From NCBI GenBank assembly GCA_002421005.1, contig DIJC01000024.1, forward strand, positions 320,439 through 345,043: 24,605 nt of DNA, in the 5' to 3' direction. Position 1 is the stretch's first letter. Each line of letters opens with the position of its first letter. This DNA is from Enterobacteriaceae bacterium UBA5654. Lineage in GTDB: Bacteria; Pseudomonadota; Gammaproteobacteria; Enterobacterales; Enterobacteriaceae. Made by a program: the position numbers and the translations under genes. The notes beneath the pieces were generated by a model, which worked only from the letters and a program-made list of their open reading frames with translations, did not search any database and had not been told where the DNA came from. This document shows positions 6,927 through 16,400 of this stretch, piece by piece.

Positions 6927-7454
6927 CGAAACGTATTTAACTTGCGCTGCCGCTGCTGGGCTGCTATCGCCACCGATTGCGGCTGCTGGGGTATCAGGGC
7001 TGAGCCAGCCCCCCAAATCCAGCCGTTTGCCAGACAGACAGCGTTCTCACTTGTCTCTACTCTCTCTGACCATGCTTTTTGCTGGCGACCAGTATTAATA
7101 GCTGACTAAGTAAATACTTAATGGCTTTATTTTATAAGCCTTGCTTTTCTTTGTGCTGCATTGGGAAAGGTGAAGAAGGGATAATTTGCAGGATGCTACG
7201 TAAATCATTTTACCTTACGCTGTCGCTATTAGACATAGCCCGTGTTTTTCAGTGAGAAATTTGCCAGCAATCCGGCTACTATGTTAATAGTGCAGCCGAT
7301 AAGATGCTGAAATCTAAAAATGATTGCGCTAATTAATTATATTATTAGTAAGGCTTTTAGCCTGCGAAGTATTCCTAAAACAGCAAAGTAATCTATGCTG
7401 TAGATGAAAGGACTCGCCATAAGATAAGCAGGATAAAATTAATGTTTTTAAGTC
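6927..7454. other. Long AT-rich region before the bcs operon
   Basis: No gene is visible in these 528 bases. The first 90 bases are GC-rich, with a small hairpin GGGCTG (6997-7002) and CAGCCC (7006-7011). From about 7070 the DNA is AT-rich and holds two clear palindromes: TAAGTA (7107-7112) with TACTTA (7115-7120), and AGGCT (7351-7355) with AGCCT (7359-7363). Both are candidate operators or leader hairpins. A TATATTAT run near 7338-7345 could be a -10, but it has no matching -35. This is the most likely place for the bcs promoter and leader. I could not place the promoter. Confidence 0.5.
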
Positions 7455-7480
7455 ATGGTGTTAGCGATGAATCATTATGA
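7442..7480 (+). other. Mini-ORF with its own RBS overlapping the bcsO start
   Basis: ATG 7442-7444 opens a 12-codon frame, MFLSHGVSDESL, ending at TGA 7478-7480. It has the only good Shine-Dalgarno nearby, AGGA at 7430-7433, 8 bases upstream. It overlaps the first codons of bcsO in another frame. It may be a leader peptide that couples ribosomes to bcsO, or simply a chance ATG. Conservation in relatives has not been examined. Confidence 0.25.
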
Positions 7481-8075
7481 TGATTTGCAGCGGTTTAAGG
7501 ACAAAACCCGTTCGCAATTAGTGAATTATAAGGATCTCTCTGCGCAATCGTCCGCCGACGAGCGTGGAGACTGGGCGATCCTTAACCAGCTGTCGCCGAC
7601 CCGGCAAGAGCCAGGCCTCGCGATGGGCGGACACGTCTCATCGCCAGTGCCGAAGTCAGTGGCAGCGAATCTTTTTAGCCAGCCTCGTTCGCCTGAAAGC
7701 CTGCCCACGCCGGTAGCGCCGCCACCGCATGAGCGTTCGCCGCTGATGCAAAGCGTGGCGCAGCGGCCTGCACAGCCGCAGGCCGCTGCGCCAGCACCAT
7801 TGACGCTTGAAAAATCGCCGGTAGTGTCCGCCGCCGATACGTTTGCGTCGCCGCCTGCCGCTAGCGCTGAACCGTCGCCTGCCGTCGTGCCACAGCCACA
7901 GCCGCAGGCCACCGTTGCTCGTCCGCGCGTGGTCACGCCACCGCCGGAATCGGTAAATTATTCCCGTCTGTTTGCGCCAAAAGTGGTTGAGCCGCCTGCA
8001 ACGGATGCGAAAACGAATGAAGAGAAAACGTTGCCTCTCAAATCACTGTTAGAAAGGATTGCTTCATGCCGTTGA
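7467..8075 (+). CDS. bcsO: Proline-rich cellulose biosynthesis protein BcsO
   Basis: Small acidic-to-neutral protein of 202 residues with no signal peptide or membrane helix, so probably cytosolic. The N-terminus MNHYDDLQRFKDKTRSQLVNY and the C-terminus LPLKSLLERIASCR match the two conserved ends I recall for BcsO. The middle (about 45-175) is low-complexity and rich in Pro, Ala, Ser and Gln, hence disordered. By analogy with BcsH of Komagataeibacter, which partners BcsD, it may scaffold BcsD and align synthases; this is inferred. The frame is closed by TAA at 7449-7451, leaving ATG 7455, GTG 7458 or ATG 7467 as starts. 7467 fits the family N-terminus, but none has a good Shine-Dalgarno at normal spacing. 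It overlaps bcsQ by 10 bases. Confidence 0.8.
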   Translation: MNHYDDLQRFKDKTRSQLVNYKDLSAQSSADERGDWAILNQLSPTRQEPGLAMGGHVSSPVPKSVAANLFSQPRSPESLPTPVAPPPHERSPLMQSVAQRPAQPQAAAPAPLTLEKSPVVSAADTFASPPAASAEPSPAVVPQPQPQATVARPRVVTPPPESVNYSRLFAPKVVEPPATDAKTNEEKTLPLKSLLERIASCR

Positions 8076-8869
8076 TCTGTGTGTGTTCACCTAAAGGGGG
8101 CGTGGGAAAAACGACTCTTGCGGCAAACCTGACCTATGCGCTGGCGCGTTCCGGGAGCAAGGTGCTGGCGATTGATTTCGATGTGCAGAACGCGCTGCGC
8201 CTGCATTTCGGCGTTCCGCTGTCCGACGATCGCGGCTACGTTGCCAAATCCGCAGAGTCCTACGACTGGGGTCAGGATGTGCTGACCGCAGGCGGCAATA
8301 TTTTTGTCCTCCCTTACGGTGATGTCACCGAAGAGCAGCGGCTGATATTCGAAAACAATCTCGCCACCGACGAGCATTTTCTGGCGCGCGGTCTGGGTAC
8401 GCTGTTGAACTATCCGGGGCTGGTGATCGTCGCCGATTTTCCGCCCGGCCCCTCGGCAGCATTAAAGGCCATCACGCCATTTGCCGATATGCATCTGATA
8501 AGCCTGCTGGCGGATACCGCCTCCATGTCGCTGCTGCCGCATATCGAAAATCACCGCCTGACCGGGGGTGAGCTGAATCATCGTCTCGGGCATTTTTTTG
8601 TGATCAATCAGAGCGATACCCGCAGGCAGATCAGCCGTGACGTTACGGCCTTTCTGGAAGAACGACTGGGGGATCAGCTACTGGGCGTGATCCACCGTGA
8701 TGAAAGCGTCTGCGAAGCCAACGCCTCGCAAAAGTCGGTTTTCGACTTTAGTCCATCGTCAGCGGCGGCATTTGATATTGAAATAATTGCCAGAAAAATC
8801 GTTGCCAAATTAGGGATAAACGTTGGCGATGGCACGGTTCATAACGCGCCACGCAAATCCGGGCTTTAA
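8066..8869 (+). CDS. bcsQ: Cellulose synthesis ATPase BcsQ (ParA/MinD family)
   Basis: P-loop ATPase of the SIMIBI class, 267 residues, expected in the cytosol at the inner-membrane synthase. The deviant Walker A KGGVGKTT (residues 10-17) has both the signature lysine K10 and K15, and the A' segment IDFDVQNALRLHFG has D37 and D39. From memory, E. coli BcsQ has a less canonical loop (RGGVGTTT), so this copy looks fully capable of ATP hydrolysis. In E. coli BcsQ works with BcsR to assemble and place the synthase; no bcsR is seen here. AAAGGA at 8053-8058 precedes the ATG at 8066. The gene ends 17 bases before bcsA. Confidence 0.92.
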   Translation: MPLICVCSPKGGVGKTTLAANLTYALARSGSKVLAIDFDVQNALRLHFGVPLSDDRGYVAKSAESYDWGQDVLTAGGNIFVLPYGDVTEEQRLIFENNLATDEHFLARGLGTLLNYPGLVIVADFPPGPSAALKAITPFADMHLISLLADTASMSLLPHIENHRLTGGELNHRLGHFFVINQSDTRRQISRDVTAFLEERLGDQLLGVIHRDESVCEANASQKSVFDFSPSSAAAFDIEIIARKIVAKLGINVGDGTVHNAPRKSGL

Positions 8870-8886
8870 TTTTCTCAGGACGACAT

Positions 8887-10998
8887 ATGAAAAAGTTCCT
8901 GTTTTATATGCTGGTGCTGGCATTAGCGCCCGTCGCTGTGTTGGTGATCGTGACGCCAATGGACAGCCAGAAACAATATATCTTTGGCTTACTCAGCATT
9001 GGTATTCTTTTTTTAATGGGCTTCAGCAAGCGGCGAAGTATATCCGTCATTATGGTGGTGATGTCATTACTGATGTCCACCCGCTATATGTATTTTCGCC
9101 TGACGCAAACGCTGCATTTTAATTCCGAGATAGAAGCCATTCTGGGGATGGGATTATTCATCGCGGAAGTTTATATCTGGGTCATGCTGCTGCTGAACTA
9201 CCTGCAAACCGTCTGGCCGTTAAAGCGCGAAATCGTGCCGCTGCCGGACGATATGTCGCTATGGCCGACGGTCGATGTCTATATTCCGACCTATAACGAA
9301 CCGCTGGAAGTGGTGCGCGATACCGTGCTGGCGGCACAATGCATTGATTATCCGCGAGATAAAATAAAAATTTATCTGCTGGATGACGGCAGCCGCCGCG
9401 AGTTTGCCGTATTTGCCCAGGATGTGGGTGTGGGCTATATCACCCGAGCAGAGCACTCGCACGCCAAGGCGGGCAACCTCAACCACGCGATGAAAATCAC
9501 TCAGGGCGAGCTGATTTGCGTATTTGACTGTGACCACGTCGCGACGCGTATTTTCCTCCAGGCGACGGTCGGCGGTTTCCTGAAAGACCCGATGCTGGCG
9601 CTGGTGCAGACGCCGCACTACTTTTACTCGCCCGATCCTTTTGAACGTAATCTCTCCGTTGGCCGTAATATTCCCAACGAAGGGATGCTGTTCTACGGGC
9701 CGATCCAGCAGGGCAACGACAACTGGAACGCCACTTTCTTCTGCGGCTCCTGTGCGGTGATCCGCCGCAGCGCGCTGGAAGAGATCGGCGGCTTTGCTGT
9801 TGAAACCGTAACGGAAGATGCGCATACGGCGCTGAAAATGCAGCGTCGTGGCTGGAAATCGGCGTTTATTGATATTCCGCTGGCGGCAGGACTGGCTACG
9901 GAACGTCTGGTTCTGCACGTCATCCAGCGTACCCGCTGGGCGCGCGGCATGACGCAGATTTTTCGTCTGGATAACCCGCTGTTCGGGCGCGGGCTGACTT
10001 TCCAGCAGCGGCTGTGCTACCTGAGCGCGATGCTCTATTACCAGTTCGCCCTGCCGCGCGTGGTGTTCGTCACCGCGCCGCTGGCTTATTTGCTGTTCAA
10101 CCTGAATATTATTCACTCGTCCGCCAGTCTGATCCTCTCCTACGCGCTGCCGCACCTGTTTCTGGCGATTTACGTAGGTTCGCGGATGAACGGACGCTAT
10201 CGCTACAGCTTCTGGGGCGAAATTTATGACATCGTGCTGGCATTCCACCTGATCCTGCCAACGCTGGTGACGATGATTTTCCCCAAACGCGGCAAATTCA
10301 ACGTCACCGATAAAGGCGGCCTGCTCGACGTGGGTTATTTTGACTTCAGCGTGGTCAGGCCGCATCTGGTGGTGGCATTCCTGCTGGCGACGGCGGTGAT
10401 TGCCGGGATCGTCCGCGCCTTCGCTCACGACTTTTTCACTGCCGATCCCAGCGTTATCGCGCTGAACATCGGCTGGGGCGTTTACAGCCTGATCTTCCTG
10501 CTGGCGGCGATTGCCGTGGCCCGCGAGACGCGGCAGACGCGAAAAACGATCCGTATCGACGTCACCATTCCGGTGCTGATCCACTACGCCAGCGGCTTCG
10601 TTACCCGTAGCCAGACGGCGGATTTATCCATGGGCGGCTGCCGGATGGCCATCGTTGACGACCGTCACACCTATGATGAAATTGAAGAAGTCGAGCTGAT
10701 TCTGGAATCCGGGGCAATCGCGATCCCGGCGAAGCTGGTGGCAATGGATGAGCACTTTATTCGCGTGATGTTTGATGAAGACATTCCGCTCTCCCGCCGC
10801 CGCGAACTGGTGCGCGTGGTGCTGTCGCGTGCCGACGCGTGGATCAACCCGCCAAGACAGCAGGACAACCCGTTCCGTTCATTCGTGACCATCCTGCGCT
10901 GCGTCTTTGAGCTGTTCTGGCTGACATGGAAATCGCGCCGCAGCCGTCGGCGTACCCGGGCGACCGCAGCGGTAGCAAAGGAGGATAGTCGCGTATGA
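8887..10998 (+). CDS. bcsA: Cellulose synthase catalytic subunit BcsA
   Basis: UDP-glucose-using processive GT2 glycosyltransferase and inner-membrane glucan channel. It makes beta-1,4-glucan and threads it out. N-terminal helices occupy about residues 3-105. The GT domain then shows DDGS (D166, D167), DCD (D214, D216), TED (309-311, with D311 the expected base) and QRTRW (347-351). More helices follow, then a C-terminal PilZ domain with RKTIR (552-556, the RxxxR c-di-GMP motif) and DLSMGG (from D579, the DxSxxG motif). All key residues are present, so c-di-GMP-activated synthesis is expected. At 703 residues it lacks the long N-terminal extension of E. coli BcsA (about 872). AGGA precedes the ATG; the stop overlaps bcsB by 4 bases. 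Confidence 0.97.
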   Translation: MKKFLFYMLVLALAPVAVLVIVTPMDSQKQYIFGLLSIGILFLMGFSKRRSISVIMVVMSLLMSTRYMYFRLTQTLHFNSEIEAILGMGLFIAEVYIWVMLLLNYLQTVWPLKREIVPLPDDMSLWPTVDVYIPTYNEPLEVVRDTVLAAQCIDYPRDKIKIYLLDDGSRREFAVFAQDVGVGYITRAEHSHAKAGNLNHAMKITQGELICVFDCDHVATRIFLQATVGGFLKDPMLALVQTPHYFYSPDPFERNLSVGRNIPNEGMLFYGPIQQGNDNWNATFFCGSCAVIRRSALEEIGGFAVETVTEDAHTALKMQRRGWKSAFIDIPLAAGLATERLVLHVIQRTRWARGMTQIFRLDNPLFGRGLTFQQRLCYLSAMLYYQFALPRVVFVTAPLAYLLFNLNIIHSSASLILSYALPHLFLAIYVGSRMNGRYRYSFWGEIYDIVLAFHLILPTLVTMIFPKRGKFNVTDKGGLLDVGYFDFSVVRPHLVVAFLLATAVIAGIVRAFAHDFFTADPSVIALNIGWGVYSLIFLLAAIAVARETRQTRKTIRIDVTIPVLIHYASGFVTRSQTADLSMGGCRMAIVDDRHTYDEIEEVELILESGAIAIPAKLVAMDEHFIRVMFDEDIPLSRRRELVRVVLSRADAWINPPRQQDNPFRSFVTILRCVFELFWLTWKSRRSRRRTRATAAVAKEDSRV

Positions 10999-13472
10999 AG
11001 CGCTTAACGACGCTGGCACTGCTGACAGGGGCGCTGCTTGCGCCCGTCCTGCACGCCGAGGACCCGGCGGCTAACGCTGACGATACTCCACCGCTGGATT
11101 TTCCGCTGTCCGCTACCGCAGTCACGCCTGCTCCGGCGGCCACGACGCCTTCACCTGCTACGCAGCCGGACGCCAGCGCAGCACAGCCTGCTGCCGCGCC
11201 GCAATCTGACACCAGCGCAGCGGAGCCGACCGCCGCGCCGCAGCCGGATACGCCGCCTGCGATGCCGCCCGTCACCACCACCGCCGCGCCCGTGTTCACC
11301 CCGTCGGCGCAGAATAGCCTGAGCTTCGCGCAAATGGGCAGCGCGCAGGGGATCGTGTTAAGCGGTGGTCAGCTACAGGGCGGGACCAACTTCACCCTGG
11401 CGAGCGATAAGGTTATTACCAGCGCGCAACTGTCGCTGGATGTGGAAGTCTCCCCGGAAATGGCGGCGCGCAACGCTACGCTGCAACTTCAGCTCAACGG
11501 GCAGCCGCTGGGCACCGTGCCGCTGAGCGCGGCGGAAAATAATATTTCTCATTTTGAGCTGGACGTGCCTGCCGCGCTGATGGTGTCCAGCAACAATCTG
11601 AGCTTTCGAATCAACGATGGCGATGCTCAGCAGTGCCTGCGCGATCTTAACGATAAGTTCCGCGTGGCCATCCTGCCAACCTCACGTTTTGATTTTGAAG
11701 GGCAGCAACTGGATATTGGTTCCGATCTGAGTCATTTCCCGAAACCCTTTTTTGACAGCCAGCAGATGACCGAGGTGAATCTGGCGTTCAGTTTCCCGGA
11801 AAAACTGACCCCGGATACCGTCAGCGCAGCGGCGCTGATCTCCTCCTGGATGGGGATGCAGGCGGACTATCGCGGCATCTCGTTTACCGCGCTGAGCAAT
11901 CGCCTGCCGGAAAAACACGGCATTATTATTGGTCATCCGGGTGAAATCGTCGGCGGGCTGACGCTGCCGCAAAGTGACGTGCCGCTGCTGCAAATCGTGG
12001 ATAACCCGATAAACCCGGTCTATAAGCTGCTGCTGGTGGTGGGTAAAGACGACACCGCCCTGCGCGCGGCGGCCTGGCGTCTGGCGAAAGGTAATTTCCC
12101 CGGACAGACGGCGCGTACCGACGTTGAGGCGCAAGTCATCCCGACCAGCAAGCCTTACGATGCGCCGCGCTGGATTTCTACCGCCCGCCCGATCAAACTG
12201 ACAGAGCTGATCCGTCAGGATCAGAGCACCACGGTTTCCGGTGTCTGGCACGCGCCGCTTCAGGTCGCATTCCGCGCCGCGCCGGATCTCTATTTGTGGG
12301 ACGGTGAAACCATCCCGCTGCACATTGGCTATCGCTTTCCTTCCGAGAACTGGATTGATGAAGAGAAATCGCGGCTGAGCGTGACCCTTAACGACACTTT
12401 CCTGAGCAACCTGCCAATGAACAAGCAGGGTTTTCTCGAAACGCTGTGGCGCAAAGCGGGTGGCGATGCCCGTCAGGAAAAAGTCACTATTCCGCTGGAG
12501 CCGTATCTGATTTACGGCGACAACCAGCTTTCGCTCTATTTTAACGTGGTGCCGAAAGATACCGCGCCCTGTAACGTCCTGTTGAATAACAATATTAAGA
12601 GCCGACTGAATGAGGATTCGTGGATCGATCTGACCCACACCCAACATTTCTCAATGCTGCCAAACCTCTCTTACTTTGTGGGCGCGTCCTTCCCGTTCAC
12701 CCGGCTGGCGGATTATTCGCAGACGGTGATGCTGCTGCCGGAAACGCCGTCGGAGACTCAGGTCGCGACGCTGCTTAACCTGGCGGCCCGCTCCGGCAAC
12801 GCGACCGGGATGGCGCTGGCAAATAACCGCGTGGTGCTGGGCGTTCCCGCTGGTGGGACGAATCTGGAGTATCTGCGTCAGCGCGATGTGCTGGCCGTCG
12901 GTGGCCTTGATCAAAAAGCTTTTATTCAGGGGCTGCTGACCCAGTCGCCTTATATCGTGGGCGACAATACGCTCGGCGTGCGGGCACCGACCCTGTGGCA
13001 GAAAGTGCAGCACTGGCTGCTGGGCGACTGGTCAACAGATAACATCGACGCCGACCGGTATTTCTCCTCCAACGACGCATGGCGCGGCTTTATCAGCTAT
13101 CGCTCGCCGTGGAACCAGGAGCGGCTGGTAGTGGCCGCCGTGGGCAGCAATGACGATCAGCTGGCGCATCTGCATGACGACCTCTCGTCTTCACGCATTA
13201 ACGCCGGTATTCGCGGCGACACCTCGATCATTACCGATGAAAACGGCGTGCGCAGCTTTCGGGTTAGCAGCCAGTTCCCAAGCGGACAAATGCCGGGCTA
13301 CATGATGGCGATCTGGTATGCGAATCAGTATTCAGCCCTGCTGGCAATCGTCGGGCTGATTGCCGCGTCGATTCTGGGTCTCGCGCTGACCGCCATGTTC
13401 CGCCGTCACGCCCGTAAGCGCCTTTATTCAGGGAGCGTAGATGAAAAGGGTGACCAAAATGAAAAAGAATGA
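10995..13472 (+). CDS. bcsB: Periplasmic cellulose synthase subunit BcsB
   Basis: Membrane-anchored periplasmic partner of BcsA, required for synthase activity and for passing the glucan across the periplasm. It has 825 residues. A signal peptide (1-21, ending LLAPVLHA) is followed by a low-complexity Pro/Ala linker (about 25-100) and then the paired carbohydrate-binding and flavodoxin-like modules of the BcsB fold. SHFPKPFFD, PINPVYKLLLVVG and KPYDAPRW correspond to segments of E. coli BcsB. A C-terminal membrane helix (about 780-802) ends with a basic tail, RRHARKR. The start overlaps the bcsA stop (ATGA). The 3' end overlaps bcsC by 32 bases. The linker contains a 13-residue repeat; see findings. 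Confidence 0.95.
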   Translation: MKRLTTLALLTGALLAPVLHAEDPAANADDTPPLDFPLSATAVTPAPAATTPSPATQPDASAAQPAAAPQSDTSAAEPTAAPQPDTPPAMPPVTTTAAPVFTPSAQNSLSFAQMGSAQGIVLSGGQLQGGTNFTLASDKVITSAQLSLDVEVSPEMAARNATLQLQLNGQPLGTVPLSAAENNISHFELDVPAALMVSSNNLSFRINDGDAQQCLRDLNDKFRVAILPTSRFDFEGQQLDIGSDLSHFPKPFFDSQQMTEVNLAFSFPEKLTPDTVSAAALISSWMGMQADYRGISFTALSNRLPEKHGIIIGHPGEIVGGLTLPQSDVPLLQIVDNPINPVYKLLLVVGKDDTALRAAAWRLAKGNFPGQTARTDVEAQVIPTSKPYDAPRWISTARPIKLTELIRQDQSTTVSGVWHAPLQVAFRAAPDLYLWDGETIPLHIGYRFPSENWIDEEKSRLSVTLNDTFLSNLPMNKQGFLETLWRKAGGDARQEKVTIPLEPYLIYGDNQLSLYFNVVPKDTAPCNVLLNNNIKSRLNEDSWIDLTHTQHFSMLPNLSYFVGASFPFTRLADYSQTVMLLPETPSETQVATLLNLAARSGNATGMALANNRVVLGVPAGGTNLEYLRQRDVLAVGGLDQKAFIQGLLTQSPYIVGDNTLGVRAPTLWQKVQHWLLGDWSTDNIDADRYFSSNDAWRGFISYRSPWNQERLVVAAVGSNDDQLAHLHDDLSSSRINAGIRGDTSIITDENGVRSFRVSSQFPSGQMPGYMMAIWYANQYSALLAIVGLIAASILGLALTAMFRRHARKRLYSGSVDEKGDQNEKE

Positions 13473-16400
13473 TCCGGGCCGCCGTTTTACCACGCTGTGC
13501 CTGACCGGCGCGCTGACCCTGGGCGCGCTGGGCAATGCGCAAGCCGCGACTAACGATGCGGCGCTGAACGCGCTGTTCGAGCAGGCCAAATACTGGCATG
13601 AAAAGTCGCACGACGAGCTGGCGATGGAGTCGCTAAAAAAAGTGCTGATGGTGGATGCCAATAACACCCAGGCGCTGTACCTGATGGCGCTGTGGACACA
13701 GCAACGTGGCGATACCCAGGCGTCAGCGCAGTGGCGCGAGCGGCTGGCAAAGGTATCGCCTGATGATGCCGGGCTGGAAGACCTGGCGAATGCCCGTCAG
13801 CTCTCCACTGTACCGCAGGGGCAGCTTAACCTCGCCCGTCAGCAGGCGCGCAGCGGCAATATTCCTGCCGCGCTGGCGACGTGGAAAAGTCTGTTTAAAG
13901 GCGATGCGCCGCCGCAGGGCATTGCCGCTGAATACTATCTGACGATGGCGAGCGATAAGTCGCTTTATCCGCAGGCGATTAGCGACCTGCGCAGCTACGT
14001 GGCGCAGCATCCGCAGGATAACTCGGTGCGCGTGGCGCTCGGCAAGGCACTGACCTGGCGGGAAGAAACCCGCCGAGAAGGGATGGATATGCTGGAGCCG
14101 CTCGCCAGCGGCAACAAAGAAGCCGACAGCGGTCTACGTCAGTCGCTGCTGTGGCTGGGCGTGCAGCAGGGCGATCAGCGTTACTACGATAGCTGGTTGC
14201 AGCGCCACCCGCAGGATACCGACGTCCAGAAATACTACCGCGAACGCATCGGCGGAATTGCGAAAGGCGAGGGCTATACCGCGCTGAACAGCGGCGACAC
14301 CGCTTCCGCAAAACAGGAATTTGAGCAGGTACTGCAAACCAACCCGGCGGACGCGGATGCGCTTGCCGGAATGGGCTACATCGCCCAGCGTAGCGGCGAT
14401 TATCAGGCAGCGGCGCAATACCTGAATCGCGCCGCCAGCCAGGGCGGGGACGCGGCGGGAGAGCGTAAAAATCAGGCGGAAGACGCCGAATTTTACGGAC
14501 GGCTGGCCCAGGCGCAGCAGGCGTATAAGCAGGGCAATATCAGCCAGGCGCTGGCGCTTTCCGCACCGCTGGCCCAGCAAAGCGGCGAGCGCGGCGCAGC
14601 GGGCAAGCTGTTCCGCGCCGACGTCCTGCGCCAGAACAAAGATTATGTCCAGGCGGAACAAACCCTGCGCGCGGTGCTGAACGAGCAGCCGCAGAACGCG
14701 GCGGCGCGGGAAAACCTCTACTATGTCCTGCGCGATCAGAACAAAACGGCGGAAGCGCAAACGGTGCTGCGCACGCTACCGCAAACTCTTCAGTCCCGGC
14801 TTCAGCCGCGTACAGTCACCGGCGTGCCGGGCGATACCATCCGTCGTCAGGCGCAGCAGCAGGCCGCCAGCGGTAACGTCCAGCAGGCCATTACCACGCT
14901 GCGTCAGGGCGTGACGCGCTACCCGGATGACGTCTGGCTGCGGCTAGATCTGGCCCGGCTGCTGCAAAAATCGGGCGGAGAAAATGAAGCTGCTGCGGTA
15001 ATGGCACCGGCGTTTCGGACCGGGGCCAGTGCTAACGCGCTGTACGCGGCTGCGCTGTTCTCCAGCGAAAACGGTGCGTGGCAACAGGCGCAAACGCTGC
15101 TCTCGCGCATTCCGGCTTCGAGCCAGAATTCGCAGATGCGCGATTTGCGTCAGCGGGTCAATTACAACATGCAGATCGCCACGGCGCAGAATTACCTGGC
15201 GCAGGGTAATTCCGTGGCGGCGACCAATACCCTGAAGGCGCTGTCTTCGCAGCCGCCGAAAGATCCGGCTGACGTCGGCAAGCTGGCGCGCCTGCTGGCG
15301 CAGAGCGGCGATCTCACCACCGCCGTGGCGCTGGTACGTAACAATATCAGTTCCGGCGTGCATGGCGGCGCGGGGGATTACGCCGATCAGATCACGGTGC
15401 TGAACCAGGCCGGGCTGAGCAACGAGGCGCAGGCGCTGCTGGCGAACCCGGCCATTCAGGCGCAGAGCACGCCGACCCAGCTTGCCAGCCTGCAAAATGG
15501 CTACGTGGTCAACGAGGCGGACCGGCTGCGCGAGCAGGGCAATTACGCAGGCGCGTATGACAAACTGATCCGCGCGTTGCAACAGGATCCGCAGAATACC
15601 GATCTGATGTTCGCGATGGCGCGGCTGTATCAGAGCGGCAAAATGAACAAAGAGGCGGGGGTGGTTTACGATTATCTGATCACCCGCGATACTCCCGATC
15701 AGGCGGCGCGTGCAGGTGCCATTGACGTCGCGCTCTCCGAAGGCAACAACGAGCGGGCGGAACAACTGGCGCGCGGCTTACGCAATGACAACACGCCGGA
15801 TCGCCTGATCCTGCTGTCACGGGTAGAAGAATCGCAGGGGAATCACCAGCGCGCGCTGACGTATTTGCGCAGCGCGCGCGGTCGCGTGCTGGGACTCCAG
15901 ACCAGCAACAGTTCCGCCACGCCGAACGTTGGCGGGCTGCTGGCAGCGGACAATCCATTCGTCGGCACCTCCCGGCTTCAGCCGCAGGCGCGTACCGCCT
16001 CAACCTACGGGCGCACGCTGCCGTGGCAGGTGGGGACGGTGGCGACCAGCGATGCAGATATGGCAATGCCTGGCAATCAGCGGACCGATCTGCCGATCGA
16101 AACGGCGCAGAGCCGTACCCTGCGGCAAATCGATACCATGATGGAGCAACTGGAAGAAAAAACCGGCACCTGGCTACAGGGCGGCGTGGAAGTGCGCAGC
16201 CGCGACGGGGAGTCCGGCACCAGCAAGCTGACCGAGGCGAAAGCCCCGCTCACCTGGTCCTCTTCGCCGTTCGGCGAATCGCGCTTTGAATTTACCGCGA
16301 CGCCGGTCACGCTCAACGCGGGCAGCGCGTCCGGCGATGCGTGGCGGCGCTACGGCTCGAATCCGCTGGCGAATGCGGTCACGAATATTGCCGCCACCGC

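Noticed and set aside
6828..7016. Small minus-strand gene across the IS-like region
   Set aside because: It is Ala/Ser-rich, runs antisense to the hipA-like fragment and the hairpins, and has no ribosome site or family resemblance.
9259..10584. 441-codon open frame on the minus strand
   Set aside because: It lies wholly inside bcsA in the antisense direction, its translation is rich in Arg, His and Gln with no domain I recognise, and bcsA has all catalytic motifs intact.
11682..12647. 321-codon minus-strand open frame inside bcsB, and a similar one at 14944-15765 inside bcsC
   Set aside because: Both are GC-rich antisense shadows without recognisable domains, and their host genes are complete.
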